The notes below the pieces were generated by a model. That model saw only the letters and a list, made by a program, of their open reading frames with translations. It ran no database searches and was not told where the DNA came from. DNA of 64,000 nucleotides, taken from assembly GCF_000755285.1 (NCBI RefSeq), contig NZ_BBMK01000001.1:744001-808000 (forward strand), in the 5' to 3' direction. This DNA comes from Nonlabens ulvanivorans (GTDB lineage: Bacteria > Bacteroidota > Bacteroidia > Flavobacteriales > Flavobacteriaceae). Both the position numbers and the translations under genes were made by a program. Positions 51,150-63,245 of the stretch are shown one piece after another (position 1 is the stretch's first letter; the number at the start of each line of letters is the position of its first letter).

Positions 51150-52292
51150 ATGAAATTCAATACCAAAACCATTCACGGCGGTCAGGAGAATATAGATCCA
51201 GCCTATAATTCTGTAATGCCACCAATATATCAAACCACTACTTTTAAACAAAGTATGCCACATGGGCATAAAGGTTTTGAATATTCACGCAGTGGCAACC
51301 CGACTCGCGATGCCTTAGAGAAATCTATGGCTAGTCTGGAGAACGGTTCTTATGGAATTGCTTTCGGTTCTGGTCTTGCTGCCATTGATGCGGTACTTAA
51401 ATTATTAAAGTCGGGTGATGAGGTAATTTCTACTAGTGATTTATATGGTGGTTCTTATCGATTATTTACGCAGATTTTTCGAGACTTCGGTATCAAATTT
51501 CATTTTATAGGAATGGAGAACGCAAGTAATATTGAGAAGTACATTAATGAGAATACAAAACTGCTTTGGGTAGAAACTCCTACTAATCCTATGATGAATA
51601 TTATAGATATAGAAGCCGTTTCAAGAATATCTAAAAAACATCAATTACTTCTAGCAGTAGATAACACATTTGCAACTCCATATTTACAACAGCCCTTAGA
51701 TTTAGGTGCAGACATTGTTATGCATAGCGCTACTAAATATTTAGGTGGTCATAGCGATGTTATTATGGGTTCTCTAGTCGTAAATGATGAAGCGCTGGCA
51801 AAGAGATTATACTTTATACAAAATGCAAGTGGTGCTGTTCCTGGACCGCAAGATTGTTTTTTAGTGTTGAGAGGTATAAAAACACTTCATGTGCGTATGC
51901 AACGACATTGTGAAAATGGTAAGGCTGTGGCGCATGCTTTAAAATCAAATCCTAATGTAGATCAAGTCTACTGGCCAGGATTTGAAAACCATCCTAATCA
52001 TGAAATTGCAAAAAAGCAAATGAAGGATTATGGCGGTATGGTCTCCTTCAGCACAAAAGCTGGTACATTGGAAAGTGCAGTTAAGGTTGTGGAGAATTTA
52101 AAGGTGTTTACTTTAGGAGAATCATTAGGTGGAGTAGAGTCTCTCGCAGGCCATCCTGCAAGCATGACACATGCTAGTATACCCAAAGAAGATCGAGAGA
52201 AAACAGGTGTTGTAGATTCATTAATACGATTAAGTGTTGGAATTGAAGATATTGATGACCTTATAGAAGATTTAAAACAAGCGCTTGTTTAA
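51150..52292 (+). CDS. metB: Cystathionine gamma-synthase/lyase (PLP, Cys/Met metabolism)
   Basis: 380 residues. PLP-binding lysine in HSATKYLGGHSDV, plus conserved SRSGNPTRDALE and GESLGGVESLAGHPA. It catalyses gamma-replacement or elimination on homoserine esters or cystathionine. Synthase and lyase cannot be separated by eye; metB is the conventional call. A single gene with a strong terminator. Confidence 0.88.
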   Translation: MKFNTKTIHGGQENIDPAYNSVMPPIYQTTTFKQSMPHGHKGFEYSRSGNPTRDALEKSMASLENGSYGIAFGSGLAAIDAVLKLLKSGDEVISTSDLYGGSYRLFTQIFRDFGIKFHFIGMENASNIEKYINENTKLLWVETPTNPMMNIIDIEAVSRISKKHQLLLAVDNTFATPYLQQPLDLGADIVMHSATKYLGGHSDVIMGSLVVNDEALAKRLYFIQNASGAVPGPQDCFLVLRGIKTLHVRMQRHCENGKAVAHALKSNPNVDQVYWPGFENHPNHEIAKKQMKDYGGMVSFSTKAGTLESAVKVVENLKVFTLGESLGGVESLAGHPASMTHASIPKEDREKTGVVDSLIRLSVGIEDIDDLIEDLKQALV

Positions 52293-52310
52293 TATGAGAC
52301 GTGCATTAAC

Positions 52311-52340
52311 AAAAAAGGCAGCCGTAAGGCTGCCTTTTTT
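52311..52340. terminator. Bidirectional terminator after metB
   Basis: Stem AAAAAAGGCAGCC / GGCTGCCTTTTTT with a 4-nt loop between convergent genes. Confidence 0.9.
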
Positions 52341-52363
52341 ATATATGTATGAATTATTAGTAT

Positions 52364-53134
52364 TTAAAGGTAATAAATGTATCCAACATTAAACCACCAT
52401 ATAAAATCAAATGAGCGATTATTAACGTTACGTGGACTTAGTCCATCTACATAATTACTGTCATAATAATGCCATGCGCTAGAAACTAAAAGGTCGCTTA
52501 ATTCACTTACCTTATATCTAAATCCTATATCTCCTACTAAAGCAAAGGTGCTACCTTGCGATGTGTCGATACGATCTATAAAGGTTGGGTAAGTAGTTAC
52601 CGGATTATTGAGCGGTCCTAAAGTTGATGTAGCTTCGGGTCTGAAGTTTACATAATGAGCACCTATACCAAAATATGGAGCAAATTTAGGTTGACCTTCT
52701 TGAAAATCTCTAATACTCATCGGGAACCATTCTAGGTGAGTTCCTATTTCAAAAACTTTTGCTTTACCAGTCATAGATCTTAATTGTAAGCCAGCTAGAC
52801 TAGGTCTGTCAGCAAGTTCACTTAAGTGATCTAATGTAGTTACGTGATAAGCTAATTGATTTCTAATTTTAAAGTGATCGTTCCAGTAGGTGTCTTGTGT
52901 ATAACAATTACAATCTGCTCGATATGCAAAATTGATGTAGTGAACTAAGCCTATACCAGTTCCTACATTACCTTTATTAGTAGGCCAGTCATAGCGTTCT
53001 CCATAATCTGACTGAAAAGCCACTGGTCCTGCTATGATACCTATCTCATGAGAGATACCTAGCTGTGCATCTACTGTTTGTACAGTACAAATTACTGCAA
53101 TAAAAAATCCAATAAAGCGTAGGGTCTTAATCAT
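52364..53134 (-). CDS. Outer-membrane-type beta-barrel protein, flavobacterial family
   Basis: 256 residues with a signal peptide (1-23, ending VDA). The mature part begins QLGISHEIGIIAGPVAFQSDYGER, then alternates short strands and ends in an aromatic strand (WWFNVGYIYYL), as barrels do. It resembles proteins labelled THC0290_0291 family; that link is from memory. No enzyme motif. A TATATTTG -7-like box lies on the minus strand at 53157-53164. Confidence 0.7.
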   Translation of the reverse strand: MIKTLRFIGFFIAVICTVQTVDAQLGISHEIGIIAGPVAFQSDYGERYDWPTNKGNVGTGIGLVHYINFAYRADCNCYTQDTYWNDHFKIRNQLAYHVTTLDHLSELADRPSLAGLQLRSMTGKAKVFEIGTHLEWFPMSIRDFQEGQPKFAPYFGIGAHYVNFRPEATSTLGPLNNPVTTYPTFIDRIDTSQGSTFALVGDIGFRYKVSELSDLLVSSAWHYYDSNYVDGLSPRNVNNRSFDFIWWFNVGYIYYL

Positions 53135-53312
53135 GATTATGGCATTGATAAAGCGACAAATATAATAAAATGTTAAGGATAGTTATGATAGTATAACCTC
53201 TTTAAAACATGAAGTTTATATTAAGATCGTTTTATGTAGAACGAAATAACATCGTCACTATTCTTTAACTACTTAAATAAATGACAAAATTTATTTCACT
53301 ATACTACATTAA

Positions 53313-54710
<1,398 letters not shown>

Positions 54711-54713
54711 TAT

Positions 54714-54728
54714 CGCTTTCGCGAAGCG
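54714..54728. repeat. Palindrome variant CGCTTTCGCGAAGCG (copy 15)
   Basis: Lacks one A of the right arm; intergenic, directly after the gdhA stop. Confidence 0.8.
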
Positions 54729-54741
54729 TAATCATAATTAT

Positions 54742-54776
54742 TAAAACCTCTGAACTACGATTCAGAGGTTTTTTTA
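54742..54776 (+). terminator. Terminator after gdhA
   Basis: Stem AAAACCTCTGAA / TTCAGAGGTTTT followed by a T run. Confidence 0.85.
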
Positions 54777-54845
54777 TGGCTCATTATTAAAGGTTATTTT
54801 TGACCTTACCGTATATTATTCATTCTTAAAAGACGTTTGCTTTAT

Positions 54846-57132
54846 ATGAAGCGATTATTGATACTATTATTAATCCTGTTGACCCAATGGTCAGCGGCTC
54901 AAGATTTTTCCAATGAATGGGAAGCATTTTTCTCATATTCAAATATTATTGATTTAGAGCAAAATGGAGATTTAATCTATGCAGCTAGTGAGAATTCAAT
55001 ATTTGTATACGATACTGTATTAAACTCTTTTGAAACAATAACAACGGTTAATGGGTTGAGTGGTGAATCGATATCTCAAATTCACTATAGCGAGTCAAAG
55101 GATTTATTGATTATCGCATTTAATAATGGATTAATTCAGGTAGTACCAGAAACAGGTGATGTTATTAATGTAGTTGCAATAAGAGATAAACAAACAATAT
55201 CACCTACAGATAAAGGAGTTAATGAATTTCTAGAACGTGGTGATCTATTATATCTGGCAACAGATTTTGGTATTGCTATCTATAACCTTGAATTGTTAGA
55301 GTTCGATGACACCTATTTTATAGGTGATAATGGAGATCAACTTTCTGTCAATTCAATTGATGTTTCTGGAGGTTTTATTTATGCTGCCACCAGTAATGGT
55401 GGTATGAGAAGAGCCAGTATCTCCAATCCTTTTTTATTGGACTTCATGAATTGGACGCAAATAAATAATGACAGCTGGGACGAAGTCACAACTTTTAACA
55501 GCAGCATATATGCAGTTACACAAGGTAGATTTGTAGGGAATGCAAATGGATCTGGTTCGTTCGGCGGTATAGGTTTGCAATTACCTGCAAGATCTAAAGA
55601 TGCGCATGTAAATCAAGATTTGATTACCTATGCCACTTCAGATTTTATCTTGATTTATGACACAAATTTTAATGAGGTTTTTAGAGTTGATGATATCAAC
55701 GGTGAGAGCTTTAACTATACTAGTGCTATTTTATTTAATGATGATTTATTTATAGGAACAGAGACTGCTGGAATGTTGCGAGTTAATATTTTAAACCCTA
55801 TAGATAACGAATTTATTATAGCAGATGGACCAGCCTTTAACTCTATTTTCTCTGTTCAAACCTTGCCTAATGAATTATGGGTTACTTATGGCTCGCATGA
55901 TGTTTTCTATACTCCAGATAACGCCGTTAGGGGAATAAGTCATCTTGTTGAAGAAGGATGGATTAATTTTTCTAGTACTGAAGTGAGTGGTCTGCGCAGT
56001 ATACCTAAGGTGACAATCAATCCAGATAACCCCCAACGATTTAGTCATTCACTCTATGAATAATGGACTGATAGATTTTATAGATGGTATAGCTGGAACG
56101 CAATATGGTATCAACAACAGTACCTTAGAAAGCATATTACCACCATCAGAATTCTTTGTTAGAATACCAGATGGTGCTTATGATTCGCAAGGTAATTTAT
56201 GGGTAATACAATCTCAGGTAGATAACGCGCTACACAGAAGAAGCCCATCAGGACAGTGGACATCTTTTGACGTAGGTTCCATATATGAAGAGGTTTCTAG
56301 CGGTTCTAGTACAACTAAAATTCTAGTAACTAGCGATGATAAAATTATCTTTGGCTCTACAGATGGTGGGCTTATAGGTTATGATCCAGCATTGGACCAA
56401 TATTCCAGACTTACTGAAGGTCTTCAAGAAGGTGACTTAGTTAATAATTACATCAGTACAATTAGAATAGATCAGCGCAATCAATTATGGATAGGATCTA
56501 ATCTAGGATTAAGAGTGCTTTCTAGTGTGAATAGTTTATTCTCTGATGATATACAGGATGCTAGAGCTATCATTATTGAAGACATTAATAATATACCTCG
56601 AGAACTATTAAGAGATGAAGCCGTACTGGATATTGAGGTAGACGGGAATAACAATAAATGGGTAGCAACAGGTAGTTCGGGTGTTTTTCTATTTAATCCT
56701 AGCGGTAGCGAAACCATATTTCAGTTTACAAAAAACAATTCTCCTTTACCAGATAATGAAGTCAGAGACATTGCTATAGATGAAACAACAGGACTTATTT
56801 ATTTTGCTACTAAAAATGGTTTAGTCGCTTTTAAAGGAGATCGAGCAAGTAAGCCACAAGAAGATCTCGAGAATGTATACGCTTTTCCTAATCCGGTGCG
56901 TCCAGGCTTTGATGGTAATGTGACTATCGATGGATTGACTAATAGAGCACGTATAAAAATTACAGATATAGAAGGTAATCTAGTATTTGAAAAAGTTTCT
57001 CAAGGTGGAAGTATTCAATGGGATACACGTAGTTTTTCTGGTAATAAAGTAGCTAGCGGTGTTTATATGTTGTTTATTTCTACTGATGATAACATAGAGA
57101 CTACAGTTTCTAAGTTAATGATTGTTAGGTAA
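54846..57132 (+). CDS. porZ: PorZ-like type IX secretion beta-propeller protein, with a frameshift
   Basis: 761 residues after reading the five-C run at 56030-56034 as four (the junction reads NPNDLVIHSMNNGL). Start ATG 54846 gives the signal peptide MKRLLILLLILLTQWSAAQ. Two-component-regulator-type propeller blades repeat (NQLWIGSNLGLRVL; NNKWVATGSSGVFLF). The C-terminus is a T9SS sorting domain (VYAFPNPVRPGFDGN ... SGVYMLFI). PorZ acts on the cell surface in the attachment step of T9SS. Position before recO and a TonB receptor is typical of the phylum. Confidence 0.85.
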
Positions 57133-57855
57133 ATGCTTACTCGCACACCAGCAATCGTATTGTCTACTATTAAATATAGCGAGGCAGATTTAATAGCTCG
57201 ATTGTATACTAGAGAATTAGGTGCACAATCATACATGCTTAAAGGAGTACGTAAATCGCGTAAAGGGAAATTGCGAGTCTCTTATTTTCAACCATTAATC
57301 CAATTAGACATTGTCACCCAGCACAAAGGAAAAGGATCACTAGAGTATATTAAAGAAGCTCACGTTGCAGCAGCCTATGATACAATATATACAGATATTA
57401 TAAAAAGTAGTATAGTCATGTTTTTTTCTGAGATCTTAACGCAGTTGTTGACAGAGCAACAGCCAGACGCAGATCTGTATGATTATTTATCTAGTATTTT
57501 TCAATTTTTAGATCAAACAGATGCAGTAGCTAATTTTTCTATTAAGACATTATTAGACCTTACTTCTCATATGGGTTTTCAACCTGATATGGAGACTATC
57601 GATTTACCGTACTTTAATTTATTAGATGGGTCATTTGATAACAACGGTGTTTTACCTCATCACGCAACTATAGAAGAAAGTATCTTAATAAAGCAGTTTC
57701 TAGGCACGAATTTTGCGGCAATAAATGAGATAAAAATGAATAGAGAAGAGCGCAATAGCCTATTAAATTTGGTCATTGATTATTTTCAAATACATTTGCA
57801 CGTCTTTAAAAAACCTACATCATTAACGATTTTAAAACAGCTATTCGATTCGTGA
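57133..57855 (+). CDS. recO: DNA repair protein RecO
   Basis: 240 residues. It helps load RecA with RecR. The N-terminal OB fold (TPAIVLSTIKYSEADLIARLYT) is clear. The C-terminal half is helical. The zinc-finger cysteines seen in some RecO proteins are absent, as is usual in Flavobacteriia. It starts at the base after the porZ stop, and its own stop overlaps the TonB receptor GTG start by 4 nt. Confidence 0.9.
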   Translation: MLTRTPAIVLSTIKYSEADLIARLYTRELGAQSYMLKGVRKSRKGKLRVSYFQPLIQLDIVTQHKGKGSLEYIKEAHVAAAYDTIYTDIIKSSIVMFFSEILTQLLTEQQPDADLYDYLSSIFQFLDQTDAVANFSIKTLLDLTSHMGFQPDMETIDLPYFNLLDGSFDNNGVLPHHATIEESILIKQFLGTNFAAINEIKMNREERNSLLNLVIDYFQIHLHVFKKPTSLTILKQLFDS

Positions 57856-60262
57856 AAAAGCTACTATTAATATTCATATTCTGTACTGCTTTGTCTTCTG
57901 TCGCACAGGTAGTTACGGTTGTGGATTCAGATACTAATGAGCCATTAGTCAATGTTGCTGTTTATAATAAATCAAAGTCAAAATCTGCGGTGTCAGATAT
58001 TGAAGGTCAGGTAGATTTAAAGATTTTTACAGATCAAGAATTTATCTATTTTCAGAGCATTTCATATGCGACGATAAAAATAGCTAAGGCAAATATTTCC
58101 AAAGATAAATTTATCAGGTTGCAACAACAATCCGATTACTTTAACCCAATTATTTTATCAGCTTCAAAATTTGAGCAAAGAGCACAAGATATTCCTCAAA
58201 AAATATTTGCTGTAAATAGAGAAGAAATTACTTTCAATAATCCACAGACTAGTGCAGATTTATTACAGCAGTCTGGTCAGGTGTTTGTGCAAAAATCTCA
58301 ACAAGGTGGTGGTAGTCCTATGATTAGAGGTTTCTCTACAAATAGATTGTTAATTACCGTTGATGGTGTGCGCATGAATACGGCTATTTTCCGCAGTGGT
58401 AACTTACAAAACGTAATTTCTATCGATCCATTAAGTGTAGATCGTAGTGAGGTTATTTTAGGACCAGGAAGCGTTGTTTATGGAAGCGATGCAATAGGTG
58501 GAGTCATGAATTTTTACACGCTTAAGCCTCAGTATCAAAAAGATTCTATTCAAATTACGGGTAGCGGTCTTTTAAGGTATGCAAGTGCAAATAATGAAAA
58601 TACTGGTCATTTAGATTTTAATATCGGTGGTGAGAAATGGGCTTCTGCGACAAGTATAACTGTCAATTTTTTTAATGATTTGCGCATGGGTTCTCATGGT
58701 CCCGATGATTATTTAAGAGAAAGCTATGTCGTGCGTCGTGATGATCAAGATATTTCAATCGTAAATGATAATTCTTTAATCCAGCGTCCTACAGGATATG
58801 ACCAACTCAATATTTTACAGAAATTTAGATACCAACTACTCAAGATTTTGAATTCGGACTAGGTGTTATATATTCTAGTACTGGGGGGGATTTTCCTAGG
58901 TATGACTCTTTAGATCGCTTTCGCGAAAGCGGAGAACCTAGAAATGCTGAGTGGTTCTATGGTCCACAAACCTGGCTAATGACTAACTTTAATATCACTC
59001 ATCGTGGTAACGGTAAATGGTATGATAAAGCAGTTTTAACACAGGCATATCAGCGTTTTGAAGAAAGTCGTATTACAAGAGATTTTCAAGCTCCAGAACG
59101 TTTTGTAAATGAAGAACAGGTTGATGCGATATCTACCACGATAGACTTTGAAAGACGTGATAGAGAATCTAATGCATTATTTTATGGTGGTGAATTTATT
59201 CATAATCGAGTGCGTTCTAATGGTTATATTCAAGATATAGATACAGATGTATTTTCAGCAAATGCGACTAGATATCCAGATGGTTCCTCATGGCGATCGC
59301 TTGCTGCTTATGCCAGTTATCAATGGAAAGTGTCTTCTCAAATGATTGTAAATACTGGTTTAAGGTATAATCATATATGGATTGATGCAGATTTCACGGC
59401 TAACAATGCCTTTTTTAATTTCCCGTTTGAAGAAGCTACCGTAAACACAGGAGCGCTTACCGGTGGAATAGGAGCAACTTATGTTACTAATAGTAAATGG
59501 GAATTGAGAAGCAACTTCAGTACGGCCTTTCGTGCGCCTAATATCGATGATTTAGGTAAATTGTTTGATCCTAGTCCTGGCACTGTTATAGTGCCTAATC
59601 CAGACCTGGAATCAGAGTATTCATATAATAGTGAAATAGGAATAAAGAAAACCTGGAATGATAAGCTCACACTAGATGCAAGTGTCTATTATACTTATTT
59701 AAAGGACGCACTAGTCGCTCAAAATGATGAACTCAACGGGCAATCCATTATTGAGTATCAAGGAGAGCAAAGTCAAGTGCAATCCATACAAAATGGTGAA
59801 AAAGCAAACATATATGGTCTAGAGCTAGGTCTCAATTATAAATTCAATGACCAGTTCTCTATAATAGGCCATTATAATGTTACTAAGGGAGAACAAACAG
59901 AAGTAGATGGTAATAAGATCCCAGTTAGACATGTAGCGCCAGCTTTTGGCGATTTACATTTAAATTATCAAAAGGAGTCGTTAAGATTAGGTTTATTTGC
60001 TCAATTTAATGGTCAGTTTGATTTTGAAGATTTAGATCCTAGTCAACAAAGTCGTCCTTACCTATATGCGTTAGATTCAAATGGTAATCCATATGCACCG
60101 TCATGGTATACTCTTAATATAAGATCTAGATATAGTCTCAATGATGCACTTTCTTTAAATGTATCTTTAGAAAATATGACAGATCAGCGATACAGAACAT
60201 ACTCATCTGGAGTAAGTGCTGCTGGTAGAAATTTAATTCTAGGTGCTAGGTACCAATTTTAG
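57852..60262 (+). CDS. TonB-dependent outer membrane receptor, with a frameshift
   Basis: About 803 residues after repairing a base lost near 58830-58840 (the downstream frame reads TTQDFEFGLGVIYSS). Signal peptide (1-18), then a carboxypeptidase-D-like regulatory domain and a plug (GGGSPMIRGFSTNRLLITVDGV). A 22-strand barrel ends in a C-terminal aromatic residue (LGARYQF). It takes up a siderophore, haem or other ligand; the ligand is unknown. A seven-G tract at 58883-58889 and a palindrome at 58917-58930 (RFRES) lie just after the break. Confidence 0.88.
58917..58930. repeat. Palindrome GCTTTCGCGAAAGC (copy 16)
   Basis: Perfect copy inside the TonB receptor gene, in the frame reading Arg-Phe-Arg-Glu-Ser. 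Confidence 0.9.
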
Positions 60263-60913
60263 AAAACATATTGATAAAGTGTATCTAACTATTTCTCTTG
60301 CTCAACAAACTTTTCAACTTCACGCTAGTGGAGCAGCTTATTGGGTAGAACAAGACACAATATTACTTGCCGATGTACACCTAGGTAAAAGTGCCCATTT
60401 CCGTAAAAATGGAATGGCTATTCCTGCTAGTGCAGATGATATGGAGTACGATAAACTCAATGAGGTTATCGAGTTATTTAATCCATCGCGATTATGGTTT
60501 CTAGGTGATTTATTTCATTCTTATATAAATGCAGAGTGGCACTTCTTTGAACAATGGGTGCGTTCTCAAACCATAGAGTTAGCTTTAATTATGGGTAATC
60601 ACGACGTCATAGGTAGAGAGGCCTTTGAAAAGATTGGTGTAAAAACTTATGAGCAACTCCATATGGGTGATGTGATTTTAACGCATCATCGCAAGAGGTT
60701 GATGGCAAATTTAATATCGCTGGTCATGTCCATCCATCGATAAAAATGAATGGTGTCGGACGACAAAAAGTTAAATTATCGTGTTTTTTTAACAATGAAT
60801 TTGGTCTAATTCTAGCAGCCTTTGGTGATTTTACGGGAACTTATACTTTAAAGCCTAAAAAAGGTAATCGTGTATTTGCGATTGTAGAGCAAGAAGTTAT
60901 TGAACTACACTAA
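60243..60913 (+). CDS. pdeM: Ligase-associated metallophosphoesterase (PdeM-like), with a frameshift
   Basis: 223 residues after restoring a C near 60690 (the junction reads THHPQEVDGKFNIAGHVHP). Metal-site motifs: ADVHLGK (Asp, His), FLGDLFHS (Asp), MGNHD (Asn, His) and GHVHP. The fold is that of calcineurin-like phosphoesterases; relatives are endonucleases linked to DNA ligase clusters, but no ligase is near here. ATG 60243 overlaps the receptor gene; GTG at 60281 is another possible start. Confidence 0.78.
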
Positions 60914-60965
60914 TTTTATAAAACTCTTAATGGTATTGTTATCAATAGTCCAGTATCTTTAGGAT

Positions 60966-61811
60966 ATGAAAAAACTAATCGCAGTACTTAATCTCATCAG
61001 TATTACCTTTCTTATTGCATGGAATGGCTATGCAAATACAGGTAATTACAATGGTAAAACGGTAGGTGAGTTAAGTGCCGAATATAACAACCTATTCACA
61101 CCAGCTAGTTATGCATTTTCTATATGGGGTTTAATTTTCTTAATGCTATTAGTGTTTGGTATATATGGTGTTTATACCGCTTTCGCGAAAGCGAAACAAT
61201 CACAGCCCACAGATTATAGAGAAGATTTTTTAAAAACGACTGCTCCATGGTTTTTACTCGCAAATATATTTTGTAGTGCTTGGGTTGCATTTTGGTTAGA
61301 TGAAATGGTAGGTATTTCTGTAATATGTATGCTGGGTATTTTAGTTAGTTTATTGATTTGTGTAAAAAAATTAGACATGGAGATATGGGATGCGCCTTTT
61401 CCTATCATCGCCTTTGTGTGGTGGCCATTGTGTCTCTATGTGGGATGGATAAGCGTTGCGACTATAGCAAATATAGCGGCATGGTTGAATGGTAACTTTG
61501 ACTTTGCAATAACTACTCAAGTATATGCAACTATGGCCATGATTTTTGTCGCATTTGTTGTTAATATGGCGATGGTAGTTTATCGCAATATGCGAGAGTT
61601 TGCCCTAGTAGGTGTATGGGCACTGGTTGCAATTTTCATGAGATTTAACGAGCCTATGGATGGTCTGAGTAAACTGGCAACTAATCAGATTGCCTATTTA
61701 GCATTAGGGCTGGCATGTGTGTTAGCTATCGCAATAGCAATACATGGTTCGAGAAATAAAAAGACGAATCCATATAAGAAGTGTATGGAATGGCGTGATT
61801 CTAATAAGTAA
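60966..61811 (+). CDS. TspO/MBR-like membrane protein
   Basis: 281 residues with seven or eight hydrophobic helices. The N-terminal part has FTPASYAFSIWGLIF, the TspO/MBR hallmark region; tryptophans are frequent (APWFLLANIFCSAWVAFWL). Its role could be tetrapyrrole binding or stress response, but this longer form is poorly studied. The palindrome at 61179-61192 lies in a loop (YTAFAKAKQ). Confidence 0.72.
   Translation: MKKLIAVLNLISITFLIAWNGYANTGNYNGKTVGELSAEYNNLFTPASYAFSIWGLIFLMLLVFGIYGVYTAFAKAKQSQPTDYREDFLKTTAPWFLLANIFCSAWVAFWLDEMVGISVICMLGILVSLLICVKKLDMEIWDAPFPIIAFVWWPLCLYVGWISVATIANIAAWLNGNFDFAITTQVYATMAMIFVAFVVNMAMVVYRNMREFALVGVWALVAIFMRFNEPMDGLSKLATNQIAYLALGLACVLAIAIAIHGSRNKKTNPYKKCMEWRDSNK
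61179..61192. repeat. Palindrome GCTTTCGCGAAAGC (copy 17)
   Basis: Perfect copy inside the TspO-like gene, read as AFAKA. Confidence 0.9.
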
Positions 61812-63149
61812 TTAAAAGCTTTTAATGTCATTACCCCATGTAGGATAATTAAATATCACGTCCTTTAATTCTTCAAAGGTCATGTTTGCTTTCATGGCTA
61901 CGGCAAACATATTAATCTGTTCTGCAGCTTCAGGTCCTACGATGTGTGCTCCTAATATTTTGTTACTATCGTTTTCTAAAATAATTTTATAGCCATAAAG
62001 TGGCGAGTTAATGCGCTGGTTGTTAAACCAATCACTGGCATTGCTTTCAACTGTATGGTAGGTCTTATTTGCTTCAATTGCCTGACTTTCTGTTAGTCCT
62101 ATACCAGAGCATTGTGGAATAGTAAAAACGGAACTAGGGATAGCTGGTATCTTTAGTTTTCTGTTTTTACCATTCAGATTATCAGCAACTACCTTAGCTT
62201 CTATGCTACTCAATGGTGTAAGAGGTAGACTTCTACTAGAGCTATCGCCACATGCATAGATATGGGATTGCGAGGTGCTTTGTAATTTACTATTCACTAA
62301 TATTCCATCGTGATTAGTAACCACATTAGCTTGCTCTAGATTTAGTTCTTCTATAGATGGTACTCGACCTGCTGTATTAAAGACACAATCTGTCGTTATC
62401 TGATGGATGCTATTATCTAATGAATAGTGTACTAGGTATCGATCATTTACTTTTTCAATACTAGAAACTTGAGAATTCTTAATGATTTGAATACCCATTT
62501 TAATAGATTCTTCTTCAAGTAAATTAGAAGTGAATTCATCAAAAGGACTTAAAATTTGATTTCCCTTATCAATAATTGTCACTTTAGATCCAGCTCTACA
62601 AAGTAAATGTCCAAACTCCATACCTATATAGCCACCACCGATAAATACTACTTTTTCAGGAATATCCTTAAGATTAAAAAAATCTCCTGAGGTCATAGCA
62701 TACTTCTCACCTGGAATGCCTAAACTTAATGGTTGCATTCCTGTAGCAATAACAAAATGATCGGATTTGATTTCTTGACCATCTAGTGTAATTGTATGAG
62801 CATCTTTAAAACTTGCTTTACCGTGATAGCAAATAATGCCTTTTTCTTTCAGGTTTTTTTCTGTGTTTTGGGGAATATTGCTGGTATAGCGTCTCGCATA
62901 ATTAAATGCATCTTGCCAGTTTATTTCGATTTCTCCTGTCACACCATCTCCATACATGTTCTTTGATGATTCAAAGGCTTCACTCGAGGCAAGTAGTAAT
63001 TTTTTAGGGTCACAACCACGTTGTGAACATACACCACCGTATTCCCTAATATCTATAATAGCTACCTTTTTACCAGCTGCAGCACATTCTTTAGCTACTA
63101 GTTGACCGGCAGTACCAGTCCCGAATATAAACACGTCAAATTTATCCAT
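61812..63149 (-). CDS. Class I pyridine nucleotide-disulfide oxidoreductase, atypical
   Basis: 445 residues. FAD loop FGTGTAGQLVAKECA, redox pair CSQRGCDPKK (CxxxxC), second nucleotide loop FIGGGYIGMEFG and the FAD segment YACGDSSSRS. The family includes glutathione and mercuric reductase and lipoamide dehydrogenase. The C-terminus reads NYPTWGND, where active enzymes have a His-Pro-Thr with the proton-relay His, so that base is replaced. The substrate is unknown. It is divergent from mfd. Confidence 0.8.
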   Translation of the reverse strand: MDKFDVFIFGTGTAGQLVAKECAAAGKKVAIIDIREYGGVCSQRGCDPKKLLLASSEAFESSKNMYGDGVTGEIEINWQDAFNYARRYTSNIPQNTEKNLKEKGIICYHGKASFKDAHTITLDGQEIKSDHFVIATGMQPLSLGIPGEKYAMTSGDFFNLKDIPEKVVFIGGGYIGMEFGHLLCRAGSKVTIIDKGNQILSPFDEFTSNLLEEESIKMGIQIIKNSQVSSIEKVNDRYLVHYSLDNSIHQITTDCVFNTAGRVPSIEELNLEQANVVTNHDGILVNSKLQSTSQSHIYACGDSSSRSLPLTPLSSIEAKVVADNLNGKNRKLKIPAIPSSVFTIPQCSGIGLTESQAIEANKTYHTVESNASDWFNNQRINSPLYGYKIILENDSNKILGAHIVGPEAAEQINMFAVAMKANMTFEELKDVIFNYPTWGNDIKSF

Positions 63150-63204
63150 GCTATAAAGGTATCGTCTATAAAACAGTATCTATATTAAAGTATTCTCAAT
63201 ATTC

Positions 63205-63235
63205 TTGAGCATGGTAGGTTCTAGGCTTATATTTG
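63205..63235 (+). promoter_or_regulatory. Bacteroidota-type promoter of mfd
   Basis: TTG at 63205-63207, 20 bp spacer, TATATTTG at 63228-63235, an exact match to TTG-N17-23-TAnnTTTG. The start codon at 63246 is only 10 bp further on, so the leader is very short. Confidence 0.65.
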
Positions 63236-63245
63236 TCATTCTATT

